Below, piece by piece: positions 32,411-41,866 of a stretch of 64,000 bases of DNA (positions are counted from its first letter, which is position 1; each line of letters starts with the position of its first letter). A model generated the notes under the pieces. It was not told where the DNA came from and ran no database searches. It was given only the letters and a program-made list of their open reading frames with translations. The stretch spans positions 54,777-118,776 of the forward strand of contig NZ_JANQTA010000001.1 in NCBI RefSeq assembly GCF_028278985.1. Reading direction: 5' to 3'. Both the position numbers and the translations under genes were made by a program. The DNA comes from Candidatus Nitrosopumilus sp. Its GTDB lineage: Archaea; Thermoproteota; Nitrososphaeria; Nitrososphaerales; Nitrosopumilaceae.

Positions 32411-33772
32411 TTGGCAATTTTACCCATTGATAATGGTCGTTATGGTACTAAAGAAATGATGGAGATCTTTAGTGAGCAAAAAAAAGTCAATTATCAATTG
32501 GAGATTGAAGGGGCAGCAGCAATTTCTCAAAGTGAAATTGGCATGATTTCAAAAAGTATAGGTAAAGAAATTTTCAAAGTTGCAACATCAGGAAAGATTA
32601 CTGCAAAACGAATCAAACAATTAGAAGCAAAAAGTGATCATGATACAGCAGCATTAGTTGAATCATTGAGTGAAAAATGCTCAAAGAATGCAAGACCATG
32701 GATACATTATGGCTTGACAAGTAATGACTTGGTTGATACTAGTAATTCAATGCAAATGCGTGACGCATTACAAATTATTGAGCCCAAAGTTGCAAAGATG
32801 GCATCTATTCTTGCAAAAAAAGCAGTCAAACATGCAAAGATACCAGCAGTAGGGAGAACACATGGACAACATGCTAGCATTATTTCATTTGGATTAAAAT
32901 TTGCAAATTGGGCTGCAGAGTTGGCAAAGCACGTTGAGAGAATTGAAGAGATCAAGAAAAGAATCCTAATCTGTAAGACGCTGGGAGTGGTTGGAACAGG
33001 TTCTCTAATGGGTGCAAAGTCACTTGAGGTTCAGAAACGAGCTGCAAAGAGATTAAAGTTATTCCCAGCAGAAGTTACAACTCAAGTTGTTCCAAGGGAA
33101 AGATATGCAGAATATGTTTTTGAGCTTGCTCTAGTTGGTGCTACTTTAGAAAAAATTGCAATAGAGATTAGAAACTTGCAGAGAACAGAGATTGGAGAAG
33201 TTGCAGAACAATTCAAGAAAGGGCAGATGGGAAGTAGTGCAGTTCCTGTAAAAAGAAATCCTATCAAAAGTGAACGTGTATCATCATTATCTAAACTAGT
33301 TCGAAGCCAAGTTGCATTATCATTTGAAAACATTCCATTGTGGCACGAGCGGGATTTATCAAACTCTGCCAATGAACGATTTGTAATTCCTACAGTATCA
33401 ATTCTTGTGGATGAAATGTTAGAAACTATGACTAGAATTGTTTCAAATCTATTGGTAAATGAAAAAAGAATTGTTGATAATCTCTACATCACAAAGGGAC
33501 AAATATTTGCTGAATTTGTGTTAGAGGCCCTAATCAAGAAAGGTGTTCCAAGATTTGTTGCATACAGAGATGTACAACGTGTTGCATTTGAGGCAAATGA
33601 CAAGGGAATGTTTTACAAAGATGCAATCAAAAATGATAAAGCATTCACATCAAAGTTGACTGAAAAAGAGATTGATGCAATTTTCTCACCAGAAAAACAT
33701 CTTGGTGCATCACCTGCAATCATTAGTAATGTGAACAAGTCTGTTCAGAAAACAGTAAAGAAATTCATTTAG
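32411..33772 (+). CDS. purB: Adenylosuccinate lyase
   Basis: The 453-residue enzyme (TTG start, MAILPIDNGRYG) carries HYGLTSNDLVDTS, GRTHGQHAS (catalytic His) and the fumarase-superfamily signature GSSAVPVKRNPIKSE. It performs two steps of purine synthesis, releasing fumarate from SAICAR and from adenylosuccinate, the product of PurA (15455). Confidence 0.96.
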   Translation: MAILPIDNGRYGTKEMMEIFSEQKKVNYQLEIEGAAAISQSEIGMISKSIGKEIFKVATSGKITAKRIKQLEAKSDHDTAALVESLSEKCSKNARPWIHYGLTSNDLVDTSNSMQMRDALQIIEPKVAKMASILAKKAVKHAKIPAVGRTHGQHASIISFGLKFANWAAELAKHVERIEEIKKRILICKTLGVVGTGSLMGAKSLEVQKRAAKRLKLFPAEVTTQVVPRERYAEYVFELALVGATLEKIAIEIRNLQRTEIGEVAEQFKKGQMGSSAVPVKRNPIKSERVSSLSKLVRSQVALSFENIPLWHERDLSNSANERFVIPTVSILVDEMLETMTRIVSNLLVNEKRIVDNLYITKGQIFAEFVLEALIKKGVPRFVAYRDVQRVAFEANDKGMFYKDAIKNDKAFTSKLTEKEIDAIFSPEKHLGASPAIISNVNKSVQKTVKKFI

Positions 33773-33774
33773 AC

Positions 33775-34521
33775 TTAGTGTTCTTGTTGAGTTGGTCTCA
33801 TTAGAATCTCGTTAACATTGACATGTGGAGGAGCGTTGACTGCGTAAAGGATTGCGTTTGCAACATCTTGAGATTGTAATCCATCTATCTTTCTTGCATT
33901 TTCAACATAATCCTTAATGGACTCGTCAGTAATTGTATCTGTTAGTTCAGTTTCCACGATTCCAGGTTCTATACTTGTAACCCGTATATTTGAGCGAACA
34001 CTAAACTCTTGTCTCAGGCCCTCACTAAATGCAGTCACTGCATGTTTTGTTGCACAATAGACTATTCCTCCTGGAAATACTATTCTTCCTGCAGTAGAGG
34101 AAACATTGACTATGTGGCCAGATTTTTTCTCGTTCATATGAGTAATTACGGCACTAGTACAATACAAAACTCCCTTGAGGTTGACATCTACCATTCTATC
34201 CCACTCATCCACTTTGAGATTTTTGAAATAACTTAATGGCATTAGGCCTGCGTTGTTAACTAGAATATCAATAGAACCCCACTTTTCTAAAACAGCTTTT
34301 GCAAAATTATCACATTCAGATCTTTGTGTAACATCTAATTTTTGATAAAATACTTCTCCACCATCATCAGAAATCTTTTTTGCAAGTTCTTCTAGCCTAT
34401 CTGTTCTTCTTGCACCAATAGCTACTTTTGCACCTGCCTTAGAAAGAGTTTCAGCTGCTGCATAGCCAATTCCACTACTGGCCCCTGTAATTATTACAAC
34501 CTTATCTTTAATCAAACTCAC
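33775..34521 (-). CDS. Short-chain dehydrogenase/reductase
   Basis: The 248-residue protein has the SDR pattern: ITGASSGIGYAAA cofactor loop, LVNNAGLMPLS, catalytic Ser in VNVSSTAG and Y-x-x-x-K in YCATKHA. GARRTDRL after strand 2 suggests NADP preference. Substrate unknown. It converges on purB with 2 bp between stops. Confidence 0.93.
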   Translation of the reverse strand: MSLIKDKVVIITGASSGIGYAAAETLSKAGAKVAIGARRTDRLEELAKKISDDGGEVFYQKLDVTQRSECDNFAKAVLEKWGSIDILVNNAGLMPLSYFKNLKVDEWDRMVDVNLKGVLYCTSAVITHMNEKKSGHIVNVSSTAGRIVFPGGIVYCATKHAVTAFSEGLRQEFSVRSNIRVTSIEPGIVETELTDTITDESIKDYVENARKIDGLQSQDVANAILYAVNAPPHVNVNEILMRPTQQEH

Positions 34522-34661
34522 CGGTGCTAAATCCTAACTGTAAATATAGTTTGAGAGTAAGTAAACATCTTGACTTTTTTTGGAAAATTATTTTGAGCGT
34601 AAAAAATCAATCTTACATAATAGAAGTAAAAAATTTCAAACACAAATTAGATGGACATGGT

Positions 34662-35417
34662 TCATCTAGTTTTCAGTAGTGTCTTGTGAATTTTTGAACC
34701 ATATTGTAGTGCTTTTTTTCTTTTATTACATGAAATTTCTGGAACGCCAACTTGAGTGGCAAGTTTTCGTATCATATGTTTACGATAGATATCTTCTGAG
34801 TCTGTAATCTTTTCTGAAATTGGAACAGTTTTTGCATACTCGATAAAATCTACAGACAATAATGGTTGTAGAATTTGTACTTGGAATTCAGATGCAATCA
34901 TGTTAACTGCATTCATCATCTTTAATTCATTGTCTAGTTTTGCCTCCATCACTTCGTTGATTTTAGAGTCACCACCTGAAAATGCCTCTCTATAGGCATT
35001 GTATCCACAAAATAGCTCATCAATTCCGTTTGCAGTAACTACCGTACTAATTCCCAAACTATTTGCAAGCTTTGATACATAGTAAAATGCAATACAGTTT
35101 TCGTTCCATGATAGATTATCAGTTTTGATTTTATTATGAATATTAGATGATATGGATGGAAAGGTTTCAGATTCGATTTCTAAAACATGATGAGGATAAT
35201 TCAATTGTTCATTGACTTCTTTTGCAAATAAGATATCATGGGATTCAGAGAATCCTATAGTGAGTAAAGTAATGTCATAACCCATGTCTTTGCAAATTTT
35301 TGAGATTAGTGTACTATCAACACCACCGGAATATGCAATTCCAATTGTTTTGTTTGTAACTGTTTCTGAAACTGCAGTTTTAATTTTATTAAATAATTCT
35401 TCATATTTGTCATCCAT
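34662..35417 (-). CDS. Asparagine synthase-like (ATP pyrophosphatase domain only)
   Basis: From ATG 35417 the product is 251 residues; a Met 21 codons upstream would leave almost no promoter space next to the divergent gene at 35493. The PP-loop IAYSGGVDST and the ANGIDELFCGYNAY motif are those of the asparagine synthetase C-terminal domain. The N-terminal glutaminase domain of AsnB is absent, so ammonia or a carrier must supply nitrogen, or it acts on another substrate. Confidence 0.8.
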   Translation of the reverse strand: MDDKYEELFNKIKTAVSETVTNKTIGIAYSGGVDSTLISKICKDMGYDITLLTIGFSESHDILFAKEVNEQLNYPHHVLEIESETFPSISSNIHNKIKTDNLSWNENCIAFYYVSKLANSLGISTVVTANGIDELFCGYNAYREAFSGGDSKINEVMEAKLDNELKMMNAVNMIASEFQVQILQPLLSVDFIEYAKTVPISEKITDSEDIYRKHMIRKLATQVGVPEISCNKRKKALQYGSKIHKTLLKTR

Positions 35418-35492
35418 GATTATTCCTCTAAATTCTACAATGGGTAATGAATCAAACTCTTTAACTATTAATGGAATCAAAGAATACTGAAA

Positions 35493-35771
35493 ATGATGAG
35501 ACTATCACAAGAAGAAATTGAAGAAGAATTGAAAAATTTACCTGGATGGAGTGTGGTAAATGAGAAACTACACAAAGAGATAGAATTTGAGAGTTTTAAT
35601 CAGGCATTTGGGTTTATGACTAGAGCTGCAATGGAGATTGAAAAAATGAATCATCATCCAGAATGGTTTAACGTCTACAACAGACTCGTTATTGATTTGA
35701 TGACTCATGATGCAGGTGGCATCACAAAAAATGACATCAATCTAGCCAGAATCCTAAATTCTCTAGTCTGA
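35493..35771 (+). CDS. Pterin-4a-carbinolamine dehydratase
   Basis: The 92-residue protein has the PCD motif: [39 protein letters not shown] (the HHPE...N active site) and a THDAGGIT end. It dehydrates 4a-hydroxytetrahydrobiopterin, or supports another pterin. The next gene is a PTPS-family enzyme, so a pterin role is consistent. Confidence 0.92.
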   Translation: MMRLSQEEIEEELKNLPGWSVVNEKLHKEIEFESFNQAFGFMTRAAMEIEKMNHHPEWFNVYNRLVIDLMTHDAGGITKNDINLARILNSLV

Positions 35772-35832
35772 GGGTAAATTTTAGGCACAAACATTACAGA
35801 ATTTATATAATGATTCAGTCAGGTGACTTTGC

Positions 35833-36657
35833 ATGACAACAAATCCTACAATGTTAGATTCGGATTTCAAATATATCGACAAGAAAGGAAACCTAATGAA
35901 GACTCGAACAGAGTTGACAGTAGCACAGATGCTAGATTTTCTTGAGGATGAATATCAATACAATTACAAGATTACATTAAAGAATGGAGTAGAAGTTGCA
36001 GTTGATTTCAAAACACAGAAGGGATTGATTGAAGTAATAGATAATGAAGAGGAGATTGAAAAATACAGACAGATCAAAGAAGACTTTCCTGAACAAAAAA
36101 TTATGGCAATTGGACATGGGAAATATTCTGCACAGATAAAAGAGTTGCAAGATATAGTATTTTATGACAAGACACCACAGACCGGTTCTATCTTTTTAGA
36201 TGATGGATCATTTGCTTTTGATTATGCACATATACTTCCTCTAGTTGAGAAGTGTTCTATCCTACATGGACATACATCATCTGTAATGGTAGAATTAGTT
36301 GGACAAATGAAAGATAATTTACTTGTAGACTTTGGAGAAGCAAAAAGAATCATCAAAGATGTTTTAACCGCATTTGATCACAAATTCTTCATTAACAGAA
36401 AGTATGTGATCTCTGAAGACGACTCTCACTATGTAATAAAATTTGAAGGACCTAAAGGATTGTTTGAATTGCAAGTTCCAAAGCATACAACCTATCTATT
36501 AGAAGGAGAGGCAACAGTAGAAAATCTATCAGGTGAACTTATCAAATTACTTGCACCAAAAATGCCAGCAAACGTAGAGGCAGTAGGAGTTTACATCTAC
36601 GAGGGATACAACAAAGGCTCTCACATTATATCAAACATCTCAAAAGATAATTTGTAA
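35833..36657 (+). CDS. 6-pyruvoyltetrahydropterin synthase/QueD domain fused to N-terminal nuclease-like domain
   Basis: The 274-residue protein has a C-terminal PTPS/QueD domain (about 120-274): FDYAHILPL zinc His, CSILHGHTSS with catalytic Cys and two zinc His, LVDFGEAKRIIKDV and DHKFF. The first ~115 residues are extra; RTELTVAQMLDFLEDE followed by VDFKTQKGLIEVID resembles the PD-(D/E)xK core E...D-x-K...E. It ends 1 bp before valS. PTPS role is firm; the N-domain reading is tentative. Confidence 0.8.
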   Translation: MTTNPTMLDSDFKYIDKKGNLMKTRTELTVAQMLDFLEDEYQYNYKITLKNGVEVAVDFKTQKGLIEVIDNEEEIEKYRQIKEDFPEQKIMAIGHGKYSAQIKELQDIVFYDKTPQTGSIFLDDGSFAFDYAHILPLVEKCSILHGHTSSVMVELVGQMKDNLLVDFGEAKRIIKDVLTAFDHKFFINRKYVISEDDSHYVIKFEGPKGLFELQVPKHTTYLLEGEATVENLSGELIKLLAPKMPANVEAVGVYIYEGYNKGSHIISNISKDNL

Positions 36658-36658
36658 A

Positions 36659-38983
36659 ATGGACCCAAAAATTTCAGAAAAGGCTTGGAATCCAGATTTA
36701 GAGGCACAAGTTCTCAAGAAATGGCAGGATTCAGACATTTACAAATTCACTCCAACTGATGATAATTACACCATAGACACTCCTCCGCCATATCCATCAG
36801 GCAGGCCTTGGCATATTGGAGCTGCGGCTCACTATTCCCAGATAGACATGATTGCAAGAACTGCTCGTATGAAGGGTAAAAACGTCTACTTTCCAATTGG
36901 AATTGACAGAAACGGTTTACCTGTAGAGTTCTACACTGAGAAAAAACACAACATCAGAATGAGAGAGACAGACCGTGGAGAATTCTTGAATTTGTGCAGA
37001 GACGCACTTGATGATTTAGAAGAAGAGATGGTGTTAATAATGACAAATCTCGGTTTGAGTGGTGACTTAAAGAACCATTACAGAACAGATTCAGAAGAGT
37101 ATCGGGCATTAACACAATCTACATTTATCAAATTATGGAAAGAAGGAAAAATTGTTCTAGCTACAAGACCTAACAACTATGATTGGGTTTCAGGAACAAC
37201 AATTGCAGATGCTGAAATTGCATACCAGGACTTGCAAACAAAGCTAGTTCATATGAAATTTAAGATAAAAGATACTGAAAAAGAAATCATCATTGCAAGT
37301 ACAAGACCAGAACTTCTTTGTGCATGTCGTACGATTATAGTAAATCCTGAAGATGAAAGATATGCTCCATTTGTTGGAAGTAAGGTAATTGTTCCAATTA
37401 CAGGAGCTGAAGTTGAAATCAAGACTCATCATTCAGCTCAGCAAGACTTTGGTTCAGGAGCTGTTATGGTTTGTAGTTATGGTGACCAAAATGACGTTGC
37501 ATTGTTTAGAGAAATGGAGCTTGAAGAGATTGTAGCAATTGGTTTGGATGGAAGGATGACAGAAGTTGCAGGAGAATATTCAGGACTAAAACCAAAACAA
37601 GCTAGAGAGAAAATTATCGAAGATTTGGAATCAAAAGGTTACGTAGAAAAGATTGAAGAGATTTCTCACAGAACTCCAATTTCAGAAAGAAGTAAGATTC
37701 CAATTGAAATTATTCCGATGGAGGAATACTATCTCAAACAGAAAGATTCTGTTGAAAAAATGCGGAAATTAGGCTCAGAAATTACGTTTTACCCCTCTAT
37801 GCACAAGCAAATTTTGATGAATTGGCTTGATTCAATTTCTATTGACTGGCCAATTTCAAGACGGAGATACTATGGAACAGAGATTCCTATTTGGTATTGC
37901 TCTAGTTGCGATGAACCACATGTTCCTGAACCAGGAAAATACTATCAACCATGGAAAGAAAAGTGTCCAATTGAAAAATGTACAAAATGTGCAAATGGTG
38001 AATTTACTGGAGAAGATAGAACATTTGATACATGGATGGACTCTAGTGTTTCACCGCTGTTTGTTACAAAGTTTAGCAAGGATTCAGAATTCTTTGAGAA
38101 AACATATCCAACATCAATAAGACCACAAGCAAAAGATATTGTAAGAACATGGTTGTATTACACACTTTTACGATGTGATATGTTAACTGGCAAAAAACCA
38201 TGGAGTGAAGCTTGGATCATGGGATATGGTCTTGATGAGAAAGGAATGAAGATGAGTAAGAGTAAGGGAAATGCAATTGATCCACTTCCAGTAATTGAAA
38301 AGTTTGGAGCTGACACATTCCGATTCTGGAGTGCAAGTGAAATTAATCACGGATATGACTTTAGATGCAATGAACAAAAAATTGAATCAACAAAGAAATT
38401 CTTGAGCAAGTTATGGAATGTGTCAAGATTCTTGTCTAGCTTTCCAGTTATCAAAGAAGGAAAACCAACTACAGTTGATAAATGGATTTTGTCAGAATTA
38501 AATAATTTGATTAAAGATTGCAAGAAAGGATATGATGAATACAACTTCTTTGTCCCAGCAATTGCAATTAGAGAATTTACTTGGAATTTATTTGCTGCAC
38601 ATTACATCGAAATGGTCAAAAAACGTGCCTATGGAGAGGGATTTTCTGAAGAGGAAAGAGATGCTGCCATTTACACTTTGCATAAAGTGCTATCTACAGT
38701 GTTGAAACTATTAGCACCAATTACTCCATTTATCACAGAACATCTATGGCAAACATTGTATTCAGAAACTAGCATCCACATAGAAAGACAGGTAGAAGCT
38801 GAAAGCACAGAAGATTATTCAAAAATCACTGAAGAGGTAGTACAGTTTAACTCCAAAGTTTGGAATGAGAAAAAGGCAAAAGAATTGTCATTAAAGGATT
38901 CCATTGCAGTTGAAGTTCCTGAGAGTTTGTCAGAGTTTAAGAAAGATTTGCAATCAATGCATAATCTTGAAGATTGTTCCTAA
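36659..38983 (+). CDS. valS: Valine-tRNA ligase (archaeal type)
   Basis: The 774-residue class I synthetase has the HIGH-like PSGRPWHIGAAAHYSQ, the VYFPIGIDRNGLPVE segment, the editing-domain TRPELLCACRTIIVN and DFGSGAVMVC, a zinc knuckle (CSSC ... CTKC), and KMSKSKGN. Motif spacing and the DTWMDSSVSPL turn point to ValRS rather than IleRS or LeuRS. It lacks the long C-terminal coiled coil of bacterial ValRS. It follows the PTPS fusion gene by 1 bp. Confidence 0.88.
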   Translation: MDPKISEKAWNPDLEAQVLKKWQDSDIYKFTPTDDNYTIDTPPPYPSGRPWHIGAAAHYSQIDMIARTARMKGKNVYFPIGIDRNGLPVEFYTEKKHNIRMRETDRGEFLNLCRDALDDLEEEMVLIMTNLGLSGDLKNHYRTDSEEYRALTQSTFIKLWKEGKIVLATRPNNYDWVSGTTIADAEIAYQDLQTKLVHMKFKIKDTEKEIIIASTRPELLCACRTIIVNPEDERYAPFVGSKVIVPITGAEVEIKTHHSAQQDFGSGAVMVCSYGDQNDVALFREMELEEIVAIGLDGRMTEVAGEYSGLKPKQAREKIIEDLESKGYVEKIEEISHRTPISERSKIPIEIIPMEEYYLKQKDSVEKMRKLGSEITFYPSMHKQILMNWLDSISIDWPISRRRYYGTEIPIWYCSSCDEPHVPEPGKYYQPWKEKCPIEKCTKCANGEFTGEDRTFDTWMDSSVSPLFVTKFSKDSEFFEKTYPTSIRPQAKDIVRTWLYYTLLRCDMLTGKKPWSEAWIMGYGLDEKGMKMSKSKGNAIDPLPVIEKFGADTFRFWSASEINHGYDFRCNEQKIESTKKFLSKLWNVSRFLSSFPVIKEGKPTTVDKWILSELNNLIKDCKKGYDEYNFFVPAIAIREFTWNLFAAHYIEMVKKRAYGEGFSEEERDAAIYTLHKVLSTVLKLLAPITPFITEHLWQTLYSETSIHIERQVEAESTEDYSKITEEVVQFNSKVWNEKKAKELSLKDSIAVEVPESLSEFKKDLQSMHNLEDCS

Positions 38984-39031
38984 TTTGAGACTAGTCCACA
39001 GGGATTCAGCTACTCTTTTCAAGTTCAAAAT

Positions 39032-39361
39032 TTAACGTCCAGGACGTCTAAATCCCCGTTCTATCTTACAAATTGAGTCTGAACTAGTTTGAAATTTTTT
39101 ACCAGAAATGCTCTTTTTTGTTTTCTCAGAGTCGCTTATTTTGAAAACTTTTGAAGTTTTATCTAGTGGGATTTTGTCGGTGTAGATAATATTTGTAGAA
39201 GAAGAATTTTTTGGTTTTTTCTTTTTTGAATTATTTAGATATTTAGAATTTTTTTGTGTCCATTTGATATTGTGTACATCATTTGAGGAAGAACATGCAA
39301 TGTTAAATTCTTCTAGAGTAGCCAATTTTTTACACACTTGTTTTTGATGGTTATACTTCAC
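39032..39361 (-). CDS. Hypothetical Lys/Ser-rich protein
   Basis: The 109-residue frame is low-complexity (runs of K, S, N), with an N-terminal KKLATLEEFNIACSSSNDV and an end GFRRPGR. It may be a disordered protein; coding status is uncertain since composition follows local AT richness. Confidence 0.4.
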   Translation of the reverse strand: MKYNHQKQVCKKLATLEEFNIACSSSNDVHNIKWTQKNSKYLNNSKKKKPKNSSSTNIIYTDKIPLDKTSKVFKISDSEKTKKSISGKKFQTSSDSICKIERGFRRPGR

Positions 39362-39408
39362 TTAAGAATGAATCTGGTAAGGCTTGAACCACCGTTAGGG
39401 GATATTCC

Positions 39409-40104
39409 CTATACCTGTAAAATTCCAGCTGTAATCAAATATTGAATTCCTGAAACAAATGTTTCATCATCAATTTGATCAGCTGCCCACCATGCTGCGT
39501 TATTCTTTATCCATGAAGGAATTTCTTGTCCAGTAGATTCTCCAGATTCAGTTTGAGGAATATTCATGACTCCTTCATTTATTAGATATTGAATACCTGA
39601 AACAAAGGCTTCATCATCAATGGCACCATCTGCCCACCATGCTGCGTTATTCTTTATCCATGAAGGAATTTCAATTTCAGGTTCCAAGAACGGATTTAAT
39701 GCATCAGTTCCAATTATGTCAATTACAGAATCACCACCAAAAAATGGAATTACAATTGTTCTATACGATGAAGTCGTTTCAATTTCTGCATAATCAGTTT
39801 CAAAGCCATCAACTAAAACAAAAAAGATATCATCAGATGATTCAAATTTTGCATCTAGTAAATCACGTGGAATAGTTATCTCAATTGTTCCATCATCACT
39901 TGTATCCATGGTAATCAATAATTCAATGAAATCAGGATCTAAAAAGATGGAATCAACATTTCCATTTTCAATATTATAGTTAACATCAAAAGATTCTACT
40001 GAAATTGTTCCAATTTCGGCATGTGATATTGGAATTGTAGTAGGAATCAACATTATTGAAAAAATCAAAAACATGTAAACATAATTTTTTGGGTTCATTT
40101 TCAA
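39409..40104 (-). CDS. Secreted protein with two IPSWIKNNAAWW repeats
   Basis: The 231-residue protein has a signal peptide (residues 6-29), a beta-rich domain (about 30-140) and two ~45-residue repeats starting IPSWIKNNAAWWA and continuing IDDE-FVSGIQYLI. These repeats are a thaumarchaeal hallmark in surface or secreted proteins, sometimes attached to proteases or adhesins; function unknown. It overlaps the preceding coiled-coil gene by 4 bp. Confidence 0.8.
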   Translation of the reverse strand: MKMNPKNYVYMFLIFSIMLIPTTIPISHAEIGTISVESFDVNYNIENGNVDSIFLDPDFIELLITMDTSDDGTIEITIPRDLLDAKFESSDDIFFVLVDGFETDYAEIETTSSYRTIVIPFFGGDSVIDIIGTDALNPFLEPEIEIPSWIKNNAAWWADGAIDDEAFVSGIQYLINEGVMNIPQTESGESTGQEIPSWIKNNAAWWAADQIDDETFVSGIQYLITAGILQV

Positions 40105-41192
40105 TTCTTCAAGCCCAATGTTTCAGTTAATTCAATTGAAATTGCTTTTCCTACAGGTATTTCATCAGGTATCTCATCAGTGATTTCATCAGTAGTTGGT
40201 TCATCTACAATTGTTTTTGATAAAGTTGCAGAACCATCTAAGAACCACATGTGTGAAATTTTGCTTTGTGGGGAGAGGATTGAAACTTGTGTTGATTCAT
40301 CAATATCACTAATTGGGATATCTGCATTAACAAGTAATTTGAGAGTAGAATGTACCTCTTCAAGCACGTCATCTTCTAAAAATGCAATAATTACCAAGGA
40401 ATCTTTACTACCAGAACTATCAGAAGATGTGCTTCTAGCTTTTCCAAATCCGCAATTATACGGAACACTGTCTACCGTAATTTGGCATTCATCTAGTTTT
40501 AATTTTAAATTAGAATTTTTTTTATCAAATGTTGAAAAAACCATAGAACCAGATAATGATGTGGTAGTTTGATCACCGATTGAAGTTGCATCTACAGAAT
40601 CAAATGCAAGATGATAGTTTTCAGAAACAGTATCCGTGCCTATTTTATCACCTAGATAGTTTCCACGTTCAATTTTTTCAAGTATTTTTTGAGTTCTTGT
40701 ATCTAACTTCTCTAGTTTTTGCTCTAATTTTTCACGAATTTTTTCAGATTTTTTAGCTAATTTTTCTTCTAATTTACTCTCTGAAGATGAAAAATTTTCT
40801 ACATCTCCTAAAGCATCAGATGAAATTCTATTTTGAGTTCTTGCTTTAAGTTCTCTTAATTTATCTTCATATTTTTGAATTTTTTTGGCTAATTTTTCTT
40901 CAATCTTTTTTCTATCTTCGTTGAGTTTTTCTTTTTTCTCTTCTAGTTTTTGCTTTCTTTCTTCAGCTTTTTGTTTTTGTTTTTCTTGTTTTTCTTCTAG
41001 TTTTTGCTTTCTTTCTTCAGCTTTTTGTTTTTCTTTTTCTGAACTTTCTTGTTGTTTTTTGTACGCTTCGGAATCTTCTCTACTTACAGAAAGATTATCA
41101 TTTTGTGCAAATACTTCATTAAATGGAACAAAACCAAAGGTACCACCAATTAAAACTGCGAATAATCCCATAAACACAACATTTTTGTCCAT
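40101..41192 (-). CDS. Secreted protein with long charged coiled coil
   Basis: The 363-residue product has a signal peptide (to about residue 29, FNEVFAQ), then ~130 residues of Lys/Glu/Gln heptads with a repeated KQKAEERKQKLEEKQEK unit (two near-identical copies), and a C-terminal beta-rich domain (about 190-363) with two Cys. It is probably a surface rod or spacer protein. Cotranscribed with the IPSWIKNN repeat gene by a 4-bp overlap. Confidence 0.75.
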   Translation of the reverse strand: MDKNVVFMGLFAVLIGGTFGFVPFNEVFAQNDNLSVSREDSEAYKKQQESSEKEKQKAEERKQKLEEKQEKQKQKAEERKQKLEEKKEKLNEDRKKIEEKLAKKIQKYEDKLRELKARTQNRISSDALGDVENFSSSESKLEEKLAKKSEKIREKLEQKLEKLDTRTQKILEKIERGNYLGDKIGTDTVSENYHLAFDSVDATSIGDQTTTSLSGSMVFSTFDKKNSNLKLKLDECQITVDSVPYNCGFGKARSTSSDSSGSKDSLVIIAFLEDDVLEEVHSTLKLLVNADIPISDIDESTQVSILSPQSKISHMWFLDGSATLSKTIVDEPTTDEITDEIPDEIPVGKAISIELTETLGLKN

Positions 41193-41245
41193 TTTGAAAT
41201 CTCGACTGTTCTATAGTTAAAAAGAATTACTTAGAAATTCTCAAC

Positions 41246-41866
41246 TTAGTTTGATTTTGAGGAATTGACCAAGTTCAAAAAGTATTTGTGAAGAGATGTG
41301 TCTTCAGTCAATTCTGGATGAAATGCAGTACCAATGACATTATCCTTCTTTATGGCAACAATTCGACCATTAAATTTAGACAATACTTCCACATCAGAGC
41401 CTACATCAGATACAGATGGAGCTCTAATGAAAATGCCATTAAAGTTTGGAATGTCTATTGATTCCATTGAAACATCAGCCTCAAAGGATTCACGTTGTCT
41501 TCCAAAAGAATTTCTTTCTAATTTAATATCTAAAATATCTAAAAGTGGTTGATTTGTTTTTCCAACCACGCGATCATTTGCAGTTTTAGATAACATAATC
41601 ATTCCAGCACAAATTCCAAGAACAGGCATGCCATTTTCGATTTTTTCTTTCAAAATCTTCATAGAACCATTAACAAGAGACATTTGGCCAATTGTAGTAC
41701 TTTCTCCTCCAGGAAGGATTAATCCATCCAAATTCATTACATCTTCAGGAGTCTTTACATCAATTACATTTCCATCAATTCCAAGCTCATCTAATGCAGT
41801 CTGAGTTGACAAGACATTTTCTTGTACATCTCCCTGAATGGATAAAATTCCAACATTCAAACTCAT
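41246..41866 (-). CDS. pdxT: Pyridoxal 5'-phosphate synthase glutaminase subunit
   Basis: The 206-residue class I amidotransferase has [12 protein letters not shown], the nucleophile in LGICAGMIM and the H-x-E pair FHPELTED. It releases ammonia from glutamine for PdxS. It overlaps pdxS by 4 bp in one operon. Confidence 0.96.
   Translation of the reverse strand: MSLNVGILSIQGDVQENVLSTQTALDELGIDGNVIDVKTPEDVMNLDGLILPGGESTTIGQMSLVNGSMKILKEKIENGMPVLGICAGMIMLSKTANDRVVGKTNQPLLDILDIKLERNSFGRQRESFEADVSMESIDIPNFNGIFIRAPSVSDVGSDVEVLSKFNGRIVAIKKDNVIGTAFHPELTEDTSLHKYFLNLVNSSKSN

Noticed and set aside
39362..39408. GCTTGAACC stretch resembling a tRNA T loop
   Set aside because: No acceptor or anticodon stems can be formed around it.
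40885..41220. Plus-strand frame rich in Phe/Ser
   Set aside because: Reverse image of the Lys/Glu coiled coil in the gene at 40101-41192.
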